Shown here: positions 43,197-52,735 of the stretch, in pieces
How positions within the stretch are numbered: position 1 is the first letter of the stretch
Layout of the letters: every line of letters begins with the position of its first letter
DNA from: Pseudobowmanella zhangzhouensis
Lineage (GTDB): Bacteria; Pseudomonadota; Gammaproteobacteria; Enterobacterales; Alteromonadaceae
NCBI RefSeq assembly: GCF_042662685.1
Contig: NZ_JBHSYO010000003.1
Coordinates: forward strand, 248,001-312,000
Length of the DNA stretch: 64,000 bases
Direction of reading: 5' to 3'
The notes under the pieces: generated by a model
The model's database searches: none
What the model was told of the DNA's origin: nothing
The model's input: only the letters and a program-made list of their open reading frames with translations
Position numbers and translations under genes: made by a program

Positions 43197-43816
43197 TACC
43201 ACAAGTACTCCAGCTCAATGAAATCAGCATTCAGGGTATTTGATAATGCCTGATGCGAGGTCATCAGGACACTACCGCCCTGTTGTAAATAAGCTGCGAT
43301 ATGGCTCTCTAACAGCGCGATTGCCTGCACATCCAGCGCGGTAAAGGGTTCATCCAGAATCCACAGCGCGGCGGGTTTCAGCCAAAGTCGTGCCAGTGCC
43401 ACACGGCGCTGCTGACCCGCAGATAAATGCCCGACAGGCACATCTTCCAGCCCAACCAGACCCAGCATGGCCAGGAGCGGATACAGATCGTCCGGTACGG
43501 GTACTCCATGAGAGCGACACCAGAAGGTCAGATTTTCAATGGCGCTTAAACGCGGATTGTTGCCGGCCTGATGGCCGATATAAATCAGGTGTTGCTGAAA
43601 TTCAGGATTATTGAATACGGGTTGTTGACGGAATACGACCTGTCCCGATGCGGGTTGCGACAGCCCGGTCAGTAAACGTAACAGACTGGTTTTGCCAGCA
43701 CCATTTGGCCCACGCAGATGAATAAGCTGGCCAGCACTAAGCTCCAAATCCAGGGCGGCAAACAATTGGCGATCATTTTTTACACAGGCCAACTGCCTGG
43801 CGACTAACAGGCTCAC
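43196..43816 (-). CDS. ccmA: Heme exporter ATP-binding protein CcmA
   Basis: This 206-residue ABC ATPase has Walker A GPNGAGKTSL, signature LSAGQQRR and Walker B LWILDEPFTALD. The start codon is GTG (43814-43816) behind a strong GGAGAGGGC site. It is first gene of the ccmABCDEFGHI operon; divergent from the FliK-like gene. The intervening 169 bases should hold both promoters. Confidence 0.94.
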   Translation of the reverse strand: MSLLVARQLACVKNDRQLFAALDLELSAGQLIHLRGPNGAGKTSLLRLLTGLSQPASGQVVFRQQPVFNNPEFQQHLIYIGHQAGNNPRLSAIENLTFWCRSHGVPVPDDLYPLLAMLGLVGLEDVPVGHLSAGQQRRVALARLWLKPAALWILDEPFTALDVQAIALLESHIAAYLQQGGSVLMTSHQALSNTLNADFIELEYLW

Positions 43817-43985
43817 GCCCTCTCCTTCTTTTTTGCGTTTTGCACGCTCACAACGCGCCGCATCATACCATAACCCCCCGCGCTATAAAGTTTTTCGCCG
43901 CGAGGAATTGGCTTGTTATATGTTCAGGATCAAGCGTATTTTAAACTTATTCGGGCAAAGCTCAGCAATTGCCGATAAGGGATGC

Positions 43986-45854
43986 ATGTTACCAATAAAT
44001 ATCGACATTAAAACGCCTTCAGCCACACCACTTACTGAGGCAATTTCACGCGTCAACAGCCTCTCGCTGCAATTACCGGCGCGCATCGCGGTGTTTGCTG
44101 CCGAGCAAATATTGCAAATCACGCCGCTGACTAATCAGGCCAACAGCGTGGCCAATCGTTTTGCTAGCGCGCCGTCACCTACGCTGCAAACGCCCTTTAT
44201 CCGCATCAATGGCGAACCGCCGCAAAATATTCCGGTGCAACTGCATCTGCCTGCCAACCAGACTCAGCTTGCCATCGGCAGTTTAGTACAACAGGAAATA
44301 CTGCCATTAACACCAAAATATCTGCCTCCTCTGCTGGAGATAGCCAGTTCGGTGACACACAACGCACCTCGACAGACCCTGTTCACAGTGCCAGCCACCT
44401 TCACTATGCCGGCTCCGGCGCAGGTTATGCTCAAGTTGGACAGTTCAACATTGGCGATGTTAGTGCCGGCAGATTTACCGCTGCGGTCAGAGGCTCCAGT
44501 GCAACTGACGTTAAGCCGTTTGGCGACCAATTGGCAAATACAGGTCCAGCACCCGGGAGGAAATCTGCAGTGGCAACCGCAGCCTGCTGAGGTAAAAGAC
44601 CTGTTGCAAAAAGTACTGCCACAACAACCGCTATCACTGAATTTTTTGCTCGACGGGAAGAGTAGCGAAGTCATCGGAAAACTTGCACCGCAAGCCGTTC
44701 CACCAGCTTTGCGAGATATATTGCAACCGCTGTTGGATCGGGCTCAGCCTCGTATCGTTGACGGGCAACGCCAGCCCACCCCAATGATAAGTAAACCCAC
44801 CCTGAGTATCGCTATACAGGATAACCAGCCGGTGCTGCGTTTTTCTTCGCCAAGCCATGCACTGGCAACTATTACACTGGACAAGCCGGCTGTGCAAAAG
44901 TTACAACAATTGCTGAGTCACCCAAATGCTAGTGTACCTATACCACAGAACAGTGGACCGGATCCCATCCGTGCTCTGCAGCGCCAAGTGGTTTCGCAAC
45001 AGCAAGCGCCAATAGAATCACTGATAAATCTGATAACCCTGGCGCAAGAAGTAAATGACTCAGGCAGCAACGAGCTAAAGACGCTGCTTGCCCCCCGAAT
45101 CAAACAAATACTCAGCGCATTGCCACAGGCAACGCCCGACGATAGCGCCCGTTTGCAGCGACTACTAAGCCAGCCAGCGATACTGAGCAGTCCTGCAACG
45201 TTTACGGCAGTGCAACCTAAACAAGGCTTCGTCGCAGGTATCGTCGCCATGTTGCAATTAATGTTCGCCAGTCGCCTGAGTAAAGATCAGCCGGAGTTAT
45301 TGCTAAAACTGCCGGAGATCAGCAGTAGCGATAAACCACCCAGTGCCACTCAGGCACGTGGACTTTGGCAGGATCTAACCCAGCTTGAACAAAAACATCA
45401 GTTATTGAAAACCTTGCGCGGAAGTCTGGCAAATCACACCGCTAACCGGCTACAGCAATCTGACAGCACCGGCACAGCGCAGAGTCTCTATTATCATTTT
45501 GCCGTGCCCCACGGGGAACAGGCCCGCGAAATTGAACTATTAATCCGCGAGGAACCTGAGCAAAGTGATCAAGCCAAAGGCGCAAATCGTCAGCACTGGC
45601 ATCTGAGCATGCGCCTGAGTCTGGAGGCAAACAACGCTCTTCTGGCCAACGTTGACTTATATGCCGATGGCTTAGAACTCAATATTTATGCCGCAGATGA
45701 CAGCACAGTCATGCGGGTGAAACGCGTTTTACCCTTATTGCTTAAACGCTTTGAAGCACTGGGCATCGACATACTGCAAAGCCGATGTGAAGTAGGCAAA
45801 ATCCCTGACTCGTTAAAGCAGCATCCTTATCACCTGATTGAGACCCGCGCATGA
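43986..45854 (+). CDS. Flagellar hook-length control (FliK-like) C-terminal domain protein
   Basis: This protein has 622 residues from the ATG at 43986, chosen for AAGGGA before it; the frame is open further upstream. The first 450 residues are low-complexity and rich in Gln, Pro, Leu and Ser. The C-terminal part (about 520-610) with LSMRLSLEANNALLANVDLYADGLELNIYA matches the globular FliK/Flg_hook domain. FliK proteins measure hook or needle length and switch the export gate through FlhB. A separate true fliK ends at the window edge (63714). The next gene encodes a FlhB C-domain-like protein, so the two may act as a second ruler-switch pair. Confidence 0.7.
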   Translation: MLPINIDIKTPSATPLTEAISRVNSLSLQLPARIAVFAAEQILQITPLTNQANSVANRFASAPSPTLQTPFIRINGEPPQNIPVQLHLPANQTQLAIGSLVQQEILPLTPKYLPPLLEIASSVTHNAPRQTLFTVPATFTMPAPAQVMLKLDSSTLAMLVPADLPLRSEAPVQLTLSRLATNWQIQVQHPGGNLQWQPQPAEVKDLLQKVLPQQPLSLNFLLDGKSSEVIGKLAPQAVPPALRDILQPLLDRAQPRIVDGQRQPTPMISKPTLSIAIQDNQPVLRFSSPSHALATITLDKPAVQKLQQLLSHPNASVPIPQNSGPDPIRALQRQVVSQQQAPIESLINLITLAQEVNDSGSNELKTLLAPRIKQILSALPQATPDDSARLQRLLSQPAILSSPATFTAVQPKQGFVAGIVAMLQLMFASRLSKDQPELLLKLPEISSSDKPPSATQARGLWQDLTQLEQKHQLLKTLRGSLANHTANRLQQSDSTGTAQSLYYHFAVPHGEQAREIELLIREEPEQSDQAKGANRQHWHLSMRLSLEANNALLANVDLYADGLELNIYAADDSTVMRVKRVLPLLLKRFEALGIDILQSRCEVGKIPDSLKQHPYHLIETRA

Positions 45855-46159
45855 GTGACAACAATGATAAAAAGCGTGCAGTAGCACTTAGCTATCAGCC
45901 TGGTGAAGCGCCTCAGGTGGTAGCCAAAGGCGTTGGTGAACTGGCCGCAGAGATAGTGGCAATGGCCAACGAGCACGGCATTTTGGTGCATGAAGATGAA
46001 CATCTAATGGCGTTTTTAGCCCAGTTGGATATAGGCCAGACTATCCCTGAAAACCTGTATCGGGTGATTGCAGAGCTGATTGCGTTTTCTTATGTATTAC
46101 AGGGTAAATTTCCGCAAGGCTGGGAAGTGCCCCCCGGTCATTTTAACACAGAGGCTTAA
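45851..46159 (+). CDS. FlhB C-terminal-domain-like protein (EscU/YscU/FlhX type)
   Basis: This 102-residue protein matches FlhB only after the autocleavage NPTH site: its AVALSYQPGEAPQVVAKGVGEL corresponds to FlhB SVALVYDQSGNRAPVVVAKGADEL. The NPTH motif itself is absent. The end (ENLYRVIAELIAFSYVLQ) also matches the FlhB tail. It overlaps the upstream FliK-like gene by four bases, suggesting co-translation. Such small FlhB homologues (FlhX) can substitute for the cleaved FlhB fragment. The gene converges with DUF2802 and their stop codons overlap. Confidence 0.85.
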   Translation: MSDNNDKKRAVALSYQPGEAPQVVAKGVGELAAEIVAMANEHGILVHEDEHLMAFLAQLDIGQTIPENLYRVIAELIAFSYVLQGKFPQGWEVPPGHFNTEA

Positions 46160-46575
46160 TTGGCTTGTTTATGCAGGTTGACCAGTAATTCAGCTTCTGC
46201 CAATGGCAGTTCACACTCCTGAACGATCTCTACGGCACTGGCCCCCTGAGCGGCCATGCGCGTTGCCTTTCCATACAGGCGCAAGTCAGGATCCTGCTCT
46301 TCCAGTTTTTCCTGACGTATCTGAGTTTGCTGTAATTGGCCAATTAAGTCGCGAACCGTTTTACCCACCCCCAACGAACCGGTGCGGGTTTCATGGATTT
46401 GTTCAGTCGCATCCTGCAGCGCCAGTTGCAATTCACGTTGCTGGCGACGTTGTTCATCGGACTGACGTCGTAGCTCGGCCAACTGACGATAGGCGGAAAA
46501 GATTAACCCCAGTGCCACTACCAATAAAGCGGCAAGCACCAGGGTTATCAGGCTATGTAAGGCGTCTGGAATCAT
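46156..46575 (-). CDS. DUF2802 domain-containing protein
   Basis: This 139-residue protein has an N-terminal membrane helix (residues about 9-27), a coiled-coil middle rich in Arg and Gln, and a C-terminal helical part (GKATRMAAQGASAVEIVQECELPLAEAEL) typical of DUF2802. It is often the last gene of polar chemotaxis clusters in Vibrio and Alteromonas, downstream of cheW; the function is unknown. The stop overlaps that of the convergent FlhB-like gene. Confidence 0.85.
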   Translation of the reverse strand: MIPDALHSLITLVLAALLVVALGLIFSAYRQLAELRRQSDEQRRQQRELQLALQDATEQIHETRTGSLGVGKTVRDLIGQLQQTQIRQEKLEEQDPDLRLYGKATRMAAQGASAVEIVQECELPLAEAELLVNLHKQAN

Positions 46576-46598
46576 CCTTGTTACTTCAGTCCGTTATG

Positions 46599-47084
46599 TT
46601 AGAAACCGGAAATCTCGTCCCATTCTTCATCTGACAACAGCTTATTGAGATCCACCAGAATCAGCAATTCACCGTCGCGGTTGCTCACGCCCTGAATGAA
46701 CTTGGCACTTTCTTCTGTACCCACATTTGGCGCGCTGTCGATTTCGGAGGAGCGCAGATAAACCACTTCCGCCACGCTATCAACCAGAATACCCACGACT
46801 TGTTGTTCAGACTCGATAATGACGATACGAGAATTATCCGTCACTTCAGCAGGTGGTAAACCAAAACGGGAACGGGTATCGATAACGGTAACTACGTTCC
46901 CCCGTAAATTGATAATGCCCAACACATAATCCGGGGCACCTGGGACAGGGGCAATCTCAGTGTGACGCAACACTTCCTGCACCTGCATAACGTTAATGCC
47001 GTAGGTTTCTTCACCCAGACGATACGTTACCCACTGCAGGACCTGATCATTACCGTCCTGAACTGCGTTTGCTTTTTTTGTCAT
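46599..47084 (-). CDS. cheW: Chemotaxis scaffold protein CheW
   Basis: This 161-residue CheW fold has VTYRLGEETYGINVMQVQEV, GVSNRDGELLILVDLNKLL and NLRGNVVTVID. It couples chemoreceptors to CheA in the array. It follows parP, in the order parC-parP-cheW that is typical of polar clusters. Confidence 0.95.
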   Translation of the reverse strand: MTKKANAVQDGNDQVLQWVTYRLGEETYGINVMQVQEVLRHTEIAPVPGAPDYVLGIINLRGNVVTVIDTRSRFGLPPAEVTDNSRIVIIESEQQVVGILVDSVAEVVYLRSSEIDSAPNVGTEESAKFIQGVSNRDGELLILVDLNKLLSDEEWDEISGF

Positions 47085-47116
47085 ACCGTTAATTCTCCTG
47101 CCAATGCTTCGGGCAT

Positions 47117-47830
47117 TTAGTCTTCGCTGCTATCCATTCCCTGATTTAGCAACGCAATAAGTTGTTGGGCGTCCACTAACGCACACATTTTGTCTTTCAC
47201 CATGCCAGCAAGCCATGGACGTTTACCTTCCCGCTCTCGCCATTTCACCTGATCGGGCTGTAAGGTAAATGTAGACTCCAGCGATTCACACGCTAGCCCC
47301 CACGGACTGTCTCCTAGCATTATAAGATATTGATAATTTAGGGACTCTGCCAGTTTTTCGGTGTATTTTTCCGGCATGATCCATGCGGCGGTATCTACCA
47401 CGCTGAGTTTTTCTTCGCGATGAGTCATCACCCCGCGAAACCAAACCGGCTTACCAAATAACGGCGTCACCTTGTGTAAATTATGGATCCCGCCTAATTC
47501 GGTCAGTGGAACCGCTAGGGTTAAGCCAGCCATCTTAAAGAACAAAGCCTGAAACGGCTCACTGGGGATCCGCGACGTGGTCGTCGTTGAAACCGGTGGT
47601 GGCGTTTCTTTTTCGACTGGCGCAGGCGTTTCTTTAATTTCCCGGACAACAATCGGTTCTTCAGCCGGCACTTGTGGCGTCGGCTCAGCCTGTGGGACAG
47701 AAATTTTATCGAATAAATGCTGAACCGCAGATTCCTGCACCTTGGCCTGCACAACAGGGGTATCGTCGGTCAGCAGTGCTGACAGATACTCCTGCATTAC
47801 TTCTTCTTTGGCGAATGCGCCCTTGGACAT
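47117..47830 (-). CDS. parP: ParP, CheW-like chemotaxis array-positioning protein
   Basis: This 237-residue protein has a Pro/Glu-rich N-terminal half (PQAEPTPQVPAEEPIVVREI) and a C-terminal CheW-like domain (FKMAGLTLAVPLTEL; LVDAQQLIALL). In Vibrio, ParP binds ParC through the N-terminal region and CheA through the CheW-like domain, holding arrays at the pole. Gene order (cheA, cheB, parC, parP, cheW) supports this. The domain lies next to the Pro-rich linker as in known ParP. Confidence 0.88.
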   Translation of the reverse strand: MSKGAFAKEEVMQEYLSALLTDDTPVVQAKVQESAVQHLFDKISVPQAEPTPQVPAEEPIVVREIKETPAPVEKETPPPVSTTTTSRIPSEPFQALFFKMAGLTLAVPLTELGGIHNLHKVTPLFGKPVWFRGVMTHREEKLSVVDTAAWIMPEKYTEKLAESLNYQYLIMLGDSPWGLACESLESTFTLQPDQVKWREREGKRPWLAGMVKDKMCALVDAQQLIALLNQGMDSSED

Positions 47831-47839
47831 GGTTCAGTA

Positions 47840-48604
47840 TTACCTTTGCAATTGCTTTAGCAGCGTCTTGTAGCTGTATACACCGCGTGAACGCGGACAA
47901 AACAGCGAGGGTGGCGTTTGTGCCTGACTCGCTTCACATAATTTGGTATCGACCGGAATCACCGATGACCACACCTTTTCACCATAATTAGTGCGTAAAA
48001 TTTTATAGGTTTCCAGCGCCGCCTTCGTGCGCTTATCAAACATGGTTGGCACGATGGTATAGGCAAAATTTTTGTGCAACATCACCGCGATAATTTCCAG
48101 TGTGTGCATCATGCGCTCCAGCCCTTTTAATGCCAGAAACTCGGTCTGCACCGGAATTAAAATATGATCACAGGCCGCCAGCGCATTTACCATCAGCACC
48201 CCAAGCGTGGGTGGACAATCAATAAGCACGTAATCAAATTCATCACTGACCGCTGCGAGTGCCTTTTTTAACACCAGTCCCATGCCATTCTGACTGCCCA
48301 TTTTTCTGTCCAGCGTCGATAACGCCATACTGGCTGGCAACAAAAACAGGGAATCAAATTTCGTCGGGCAGAGGCTATCCAGTACCACATCTTTATTTGG
48401 GCTGGGAGTTGCCAAAAACACGTCATAGACGCTGCGTGACAATTCTTCGCAATCGATACCAAAGTAATAACCGAGCGAGGCCTGAGGATCAGTATCGACC
48501 AGCAGCACCCGTTTGCCCTGCTCGGCAAGCAGGCCGCCCAGCGTCACCGCTGTGGTGGTTTTTCCTACTCCGCCTTTTTGATTGGCAATCGTCCAGATCT
48601 GCAC
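47840..48604 (-). CDS. parC: ParC, ParA/Soj-family ATPase for polar chemotaxis arrays
   Basis: This 254-residue ATPase has a deviant Walker A NQKGGVGKTTT and the VLIDCPPTLGV motif. The start is GTG (48602-48604) with GGAG 6 bases upstream. ParC-type ATPases move to and mark the cell pole and recruit ParP. The position between cheB and parP sets it apart from plasmid or chromosome ParA; no parB is near. Confidence 0.88.
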   Translation of the reverse strand: MQIWTIANQKGGVGKTTTAVTLGGLLAEQGKRVLLVDTDPQASLGYYFGIDCEELSRSVYDVFLATPSPNKDVVLDSLCPTKFDSLFLLPASMALSTLDRKMGSQNGMGLVLKKALAAVSDEFDYVLIDCPPTLGVLMVNALAACDHILIPVQTEFLALKGLERMMHTLEIIAVMLHKNFAYTIVPTMFDKRTKAALETYKILRTNYGEKVWSSVIPVDTKLCEASQAQTPPSLFCPRSRGVYSYKTLLKQLQR

Positions 48605-48635
48605 GTTGTTCTCCGATCCTGCGTTTGGTGGCTGA

Positions 48636-49730
48636 TTAGCGCATCTCAGTGATTAATTTGCTCGCCAGGTTTTCCAGGCTGGTATTTTCATCCGCGAGGC
48701 CAGCATTGGCGACCGCCATTGGCATGCCGTAGACCACACAACTGGCCTCATCCTGCACCCAAATACGCGCACCTAATTTTTTCAGTTTACGGCAGCCTTC
48801 GCGGCCATCGGCACCCATACCGGTGAGAACCATAGCCAAAACATCACCGCCATATACATCGGCGATAGACTCAAATGTCATATCCACACTGGGCTTATAT
48901 AAATAACGACTATCATTGTGGTCATCAATGACACGCAAACGGGTTTGGTTGCCGCGGCTATCCAACACCATTTGTTTCCCTCCGGGAGCCAGGTAGGCGG
49001 TGCCATTTTCTACCAACTGACCATCTTCGCCTTCGACCACACGTATTTTACACAGTGAATCCAAGCGTTTGGCAAACGCGTTAGTAAAGGTGCCTGGCAT
49101 ATGCTGGATCAGAAAAATAGGGTAGTTAAAATTACCCGGAATGCGGGTAAGCAGATTTTGCAGCGCGGCCGGTCCGCCCGTCGATGTACCAATGGCCAGC
49201 GCCCGATAATGTTTACTGCCGCCCATTGCTCTGACGGGTGGCCGACTCAGAATGCGCGGCGGCTGACTCAGCAGACTGGCACTTTGACCCGATGTAACAA
49301 ACGACCCAGCCGCACCAGGTCGCAAGCTAGGCTTGCGCCGCGCTATTGCACGCACACGGTGGCACAGCAACATTTGTGCTTCGGTTTTGTTTTGTGCGAT
49401 GTCTTCAAAGCGTTTTGGCAGAAAATCCAGCGCCCCTGCGTCCATCGCGTCCAGCGTGGCAGTGGCACCTTCATAAGTCAGCGAAGAGAACATCAGAATC
49501 GGAACCGGCTTGCGTTTCATGATCTCACGGACTGCCGAAATACCATCCATTAACGGCATTTCCACATCCATGGTGACTACATCGGGGTCCAGCTCCAGCA
49601 CTTTTTCAATCGCCTGGCGGCCATTGATCGCGTCGCCAATAACCTCCAGCTCCGGATCCTGATTAAGAATGTCGCTTACCCTACGACGAAAGAAGGTGGA
49701 GTCGTCAACCACCAGCACCTTGTACGCCAT
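48636..49730 (-). CDS. cheB: Protein-glutamate methylesterase CheB
   Basis: This 364-residue two-domain protein has a receiver (phospho-Asp in VVTMDVEMPLMDG) and a methylesterase domain with the Ser-His-Asp triad in IGTSTGGPAAL, LIQHMPGTFT and GMGADGREG. It removes methyl groups from receptors in adaptation. The linker (about 125-165) is Ser/Pro-rich. It follows cheA by 15 bases. Confidence 0.96.
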   Translation of the reverse strand: MAYKVLVVDDSTFFRRRVSDILNQDPELEVIGDAINGRQAIEKVLELDPDVVTMDVEMPLMDGISAVREIMKRKPVPILMFSSLTYEGATATLDAMDAGALDFLPKRFEDIAQNKTEAQMLLCHRVRAIARRKPSLRPGAAGSFVTSGQSASLLSQPPRILSRPPVRAMGGSKHYRALAIGTSTGGPAALQNLLTRIPGNFNYPIFLIQHMPGTFTNAFAKRLDSLCKIRVVEGEDGQLVENGTAYLAPGGKQMVLDSRGNQTRLRVIDDHNDSRYLYKPSVDMTFESIADVYGGDVLAMVLTGMGADGREGCRKLKKLGARIWVQDEASCVVYGMPMAVANAGLADENTSLENLASKLITEMR

Positions 49731-49745
49731 TACCAGCCGGGGCTC

Positions 49746-51932
49746 CTATTTGGTAAAACTTTTCTTCGCGTATCGTTTCAGCAGGCTGGGAATATCGATA
49801 ATCAGCGCAATACCACCATCACTGGTAATGGTTGCACCGGCCATTCCTGGGGTCCCCTGTAACATCGCATCCAGCGGTTTAATTACCACTTCTTCCTGGC
49901 CAATCAGGGCGTCCACTACAAAGCCAATTTGCTGGGTCCCTAATTGCACGACCACGACATGGCCTTTTGTTCGGTCAATTTTGTGAGCGTTCTTACGGTT
50001 TAGCCATTCCCCCAGGAAAAACAGCGGAATGGCTTTAGAACGCACTATCATCGTAAGCTGACTATCGACCGTGTTGGTCTTCTTCACATCCAGATTAATG
50101 ATTTCGCTGACCGCTGCCAGTGGGAAAGCAAAGGTCTGCTGCCCCAGCATCACCATCAGGGTAGGCAGAATCGCCAACGTCAGTGGCACTTTTATCTCAA
50201 GACGCGTACCGACGCCCTTTTCGGACTTGATGTGCACGGTACCATTGAGTTGGTTGATCTTGGTTTTCACCACATCCATACCAACGCCGCGACCGGAAAT
50301 ATCGGAAATCTCTGTTTTGGTTGAGAAGCCCGGAGCAAAAATCAGATTGAAGGCCTCTTCATCCGACATGCGCGCAGCAGCGTCCGCATCCAGAACACCA
50401 CGATTGATAGCGATTTCTTTCAGTTTTTCTGGATCCATGCCTTTACCATCATCTTCGATGGTCAGCAGGATATGATCCCCTTCCTGTGAAGCGGATAATT
50501 TGACAATCCCCATGCGCGGCTTACCGGCAGCGGCACGGTCATCCGGCATCTCAATACCATGGTCTACCGAGTTACGCACTAAGTGCACTAACGGGTCGGC
50601 TAATGCTTCGACCAGGTTTTTATCTAAATCGGTTTCTTCACCCACCAATTCCAGGGTGATTTCTTTTTTCAGGCTGCGGGCTAAATCCCGTACCACGCGC
50701 GGGAAGCGACCAAATACCTTTTTAATTGGTTGCATGCGAGTTTGCATAACCGCGCCCTGCAAGTCACCGGTGACCACATCCAGATTGGCAATTGCCTTAG
50801 ACATAGCTTCATCAGCTACATTCACGCCAAGGCTTAACAAGCGATTACGCACCAGCACTAGTTCGCCGACCATATTCATGATCTGATCAAGACGTTTGGT
50901 ATCAACCCGTACAGTAGTGTCAGTCGCAGGGGGAGGCGGTGCTTTTTTGTCTGCGGCCTCAGCTGCTGTTGGTTTGACGGCTGCGGGAGCCGCTTTGGCA
51001 GCCGGTGCAGGCGCTTTTGCAGCTGGTGCCTTGGCAGCGGCCGGTTTAGCCGCTGGGGCCTTAGGCGCTTCCGCTTTATGCGTAGGTGGCGCCTCATTTG
51101 TCGTTACCGATGGGCCATTTCCGGCACCATGCAATTCGTCCAGTAACTTTTCAAATTCGTCGTCGCTGATTTCATCATCACCGCCAGCGCTCGCTGCAGG
51201 GGCAACTGGTGCAGGTTTGTTCGATGTTTCCTCTGCCGACTTGAACTGACCTTTACCATGCAATTCATCCAGCAGCGCTTCAAATTCATCATCGGTGATA
51301 TCATCTTCGCCGCCAGAGGTGCTGGGAGGTGCAGGTTTGGCGGGCTTCGCCGGCGCTTCGGTTTCTTTACCTGGCCCCTGACCATTACCGTGCAATTCAT
51401 CCAGCAAGGCTTCGAATTCATCATCGGTAATTTCGTCGATATCGCCAGACGGCTCGGCCGTTTCGCCGACCTCGGCGAGAAGCTCGTCATCGACCTCTGG
51501 TTCCGGTTCTACTTCAACGTAATCTGCCGTTTCATCTTCGGTCGCAGGTTTGCTTAAACGATGTAATTCGTGCAGCAACTCCGGGCTGGCAGGAACAGGC
51601 TCTTCGCGGGCTTTAACCGAATCAAACATTTCATTGATGGCATCCAGTGATTGCAAAATCACATCCATCAACTCAGAGGTGACCTGACGTTGACCGGTTC
51701 TTAAAATATCGAAAACGTTTTCGGCACCATGGCAGGCATCGACTAACGATGTGAGTGACAGGAACCCCGCACCACCTTTGACGGTGTGGAATCCTCTGAA
51801 TATCGCATTTAACAGGTCAGAGTTGCCGGGGTTATTTTCCAGCTCGACTAATTGTTCCTGTAATTGCTCTAGAATCTCGCCGGCTTCAACCAGAAAATCC
51901 TCAAGGATATCCTCGTCTACTTCGAATGCCAT
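49746..51932 (-). CDS. cheA: Chemotaxis histidine kinase CheA with a triple acidic-motif linker
   Basis: This 728-residue kinase has an N-terminal Hpt domain (phospho-His 49 in FRGFHTVKGG), then a long linker (residues about 110-345) where a P2 domain would sit, then dimerisation, ATPase (NSVDHGIEMPD; SGRGVGMDVV) and CheW-like regulatory domains. The linker holds three copies of DDEFEALLDELHG (near residues 168-182, 212-226, 255-269), followed by Ala/Pro/Lys-rich stretches. No recognisable P2 (CheY-binding) domain is seen. In polar clusters this region is where ParP and ParC couple to CheA. Confidence 0.95.
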   Translation of the reverse strand: MAFEVDEDILEDFLVEAGEILEQLQEQLVELENNPGNSDLLNAIFRGFHTVKGGAGFLSLTSLVDACHGAENVFDILRTGQRQVTSELMDVILQSLDAINEMFDSVKAREEPVPASPELLHELHRLSKPATEDETADYVEVEPEPEVDDELLAEVGETAEPSGDIDEITDDEFEALLDELHGNGQGPGKETEAPAKPAKPAPPSTSGGEDDITDDEFEALLDELHGKGQFKSAEETSNKPAPVAPAASAGGDDEISDDEFEKLLDELHGAGNGPSVTTNEAPPTHKAEAPKAPAAKPAAAKAPAAKAPAPAAKAAPAAVKPTAAEAADKKAPPPPATDTTVRVDTKRLDQIMNMVGELVLVRNRLLSLGVNVADEAMSKAIANLDVVTGDLQGAVMQTRMQPIKKVFGRFPRVVRDLARSLKKEITLELVGEETDLDKNLVEALADPLVHLVRNSVDHGIEMPDDRAAAGKPRMGIVKLSASQEGDHILLTIEDDGKGMDPEKLKEIAINRGVLDADAAARMSDEEAFNLIFAPGFSTKTEISDISGRGVGMDVVKTKINQLNGTVHIKSEKGVGTRLEIKVPLTLAILPTLMVMLGQQTFAFPLAAVSEIINLDVKKTNTVDSQLTMIVRSKAIPLFFLGEWLNRKNAHKIDRTKGHVVVVQLGTQQIGFVVDALIGQEEVVIKPLDAMLQGTPGMAGATITSDGGIALIIDIPSLLKRYAKKSFTK

Positions 51933-51944
51933 ACCCGGTTCCTC

Positions 51945-52703
51945 TTAAAACCCCAAGCTTGATAGTAGGTCATCTACATCATCTTGTCCCGTTACTACGT
52001 CGTCGCGTTCTTCGGGATTAATAATTGGTCCCTCCGCTTCCACGTTATCGGGCTTTTTCGCAGAGGCTTTACTATTTTTCTTTTCTTTATCAGCAACTTC
52101 TACACCGCTAAACATAGCGAGCAGATGCACCAGACTGTCTTCCACTTCTTTGACTAAATCAATAACGCGGCGAATCACCTGACCGGTAATATCCTGATAG
52201 CCCTGCGCCATCAGCACTTCGGTTAATAGTCCGGTGAGCTTATCCATCTCCTGATCGGCATGATGCATAAACGCATCGACGTCATGGCATAGAGTTTTGA
52301 ACTCACCCAATTCAATTTGCCGACTCATCAGCTTTTGCCATTCCGGCAGAATCTTTTTCAGCTCACTACTGAGAGACTCTGCAATCGGCATACTCTTTTC
52401 GACCGCGTCCATCGTAGTATTAGCTGCATTTTCGGTTGTCTCAATCACGTAATTCAGGCGTGATTGGGCATCCGGAATGTCTTCCTGTGTCAGGTCAGCT
52501 AGTCGACCATCGAGCTGGAAGCTGTTTAGTGAGTCGTGCAACTGGCGGGTGAGTTTTCCCACTTCCGCAAACAGACCCTGATTATTATCTTGCGACAAAG
52601 AATCGAATAGCTCATCAGCCTGCTGCTGCTCACCGGCCTCCAGCAACACAACGAGTTGTCTGGCATCTTCCAGTGTAATTTGATAACTGGTGTTGTTCGC
52701 CAT
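51945..52703 (-). CDS. cheZ: Protein phosphatase CheZ
   Basis: This 252-residue helical protein has the active-site helix YQDITGQVIRRVIDLV (catalytic Gln with preceding Asp) and a C-terminal CheY-binding peptide ending DDVDDLLSSLGF. It dephosphorylates CheY-P. It lies between cheY and cheA. The linker (about 205-240) is Lys/Glu/Asp-rich. Confidence 0.95.
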   Translation of the reverse strand: MANNTSYQITLEDARQLVVLLEAGEQQQADELFDSLSQDNNQGLFAEVGKLTRQLHDSLNSFQLDGRLADLTQEDIPDAQSRLNYVIETTENAANTTMDAVEKSMPIAESLSSELKKILPEWQKLMSRQIELGEFKTLCHDVDAFMHHADQEMDKLTGLLTEVLMAQGYQDITGQVIRRVIDLVKEVEDSLVHLLAMFSGVEVADKEKKNSKASAKKPDNVEAEGPIINPEERDDVVTGQDDVDDLLSSLGF

Positions 52704-52735
52704 CTGGCACCTCCCAATAAAGGATTAGCCCGGGG

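Noticed and set aside
43971..43978. GCCGATAA, an exact sigma-28 -10 box before the FliK-like gene
   Set aside because: No -35 (TAAA) at the right distance, and it sits only 8 bases before the start codon.
44264..45250. Antisense frames of 68-136 codons in the FliK-like gene
   Set aside because: Low-complexity Gln/Pro/Leu coding creates open antisense frames; no separate evidence.
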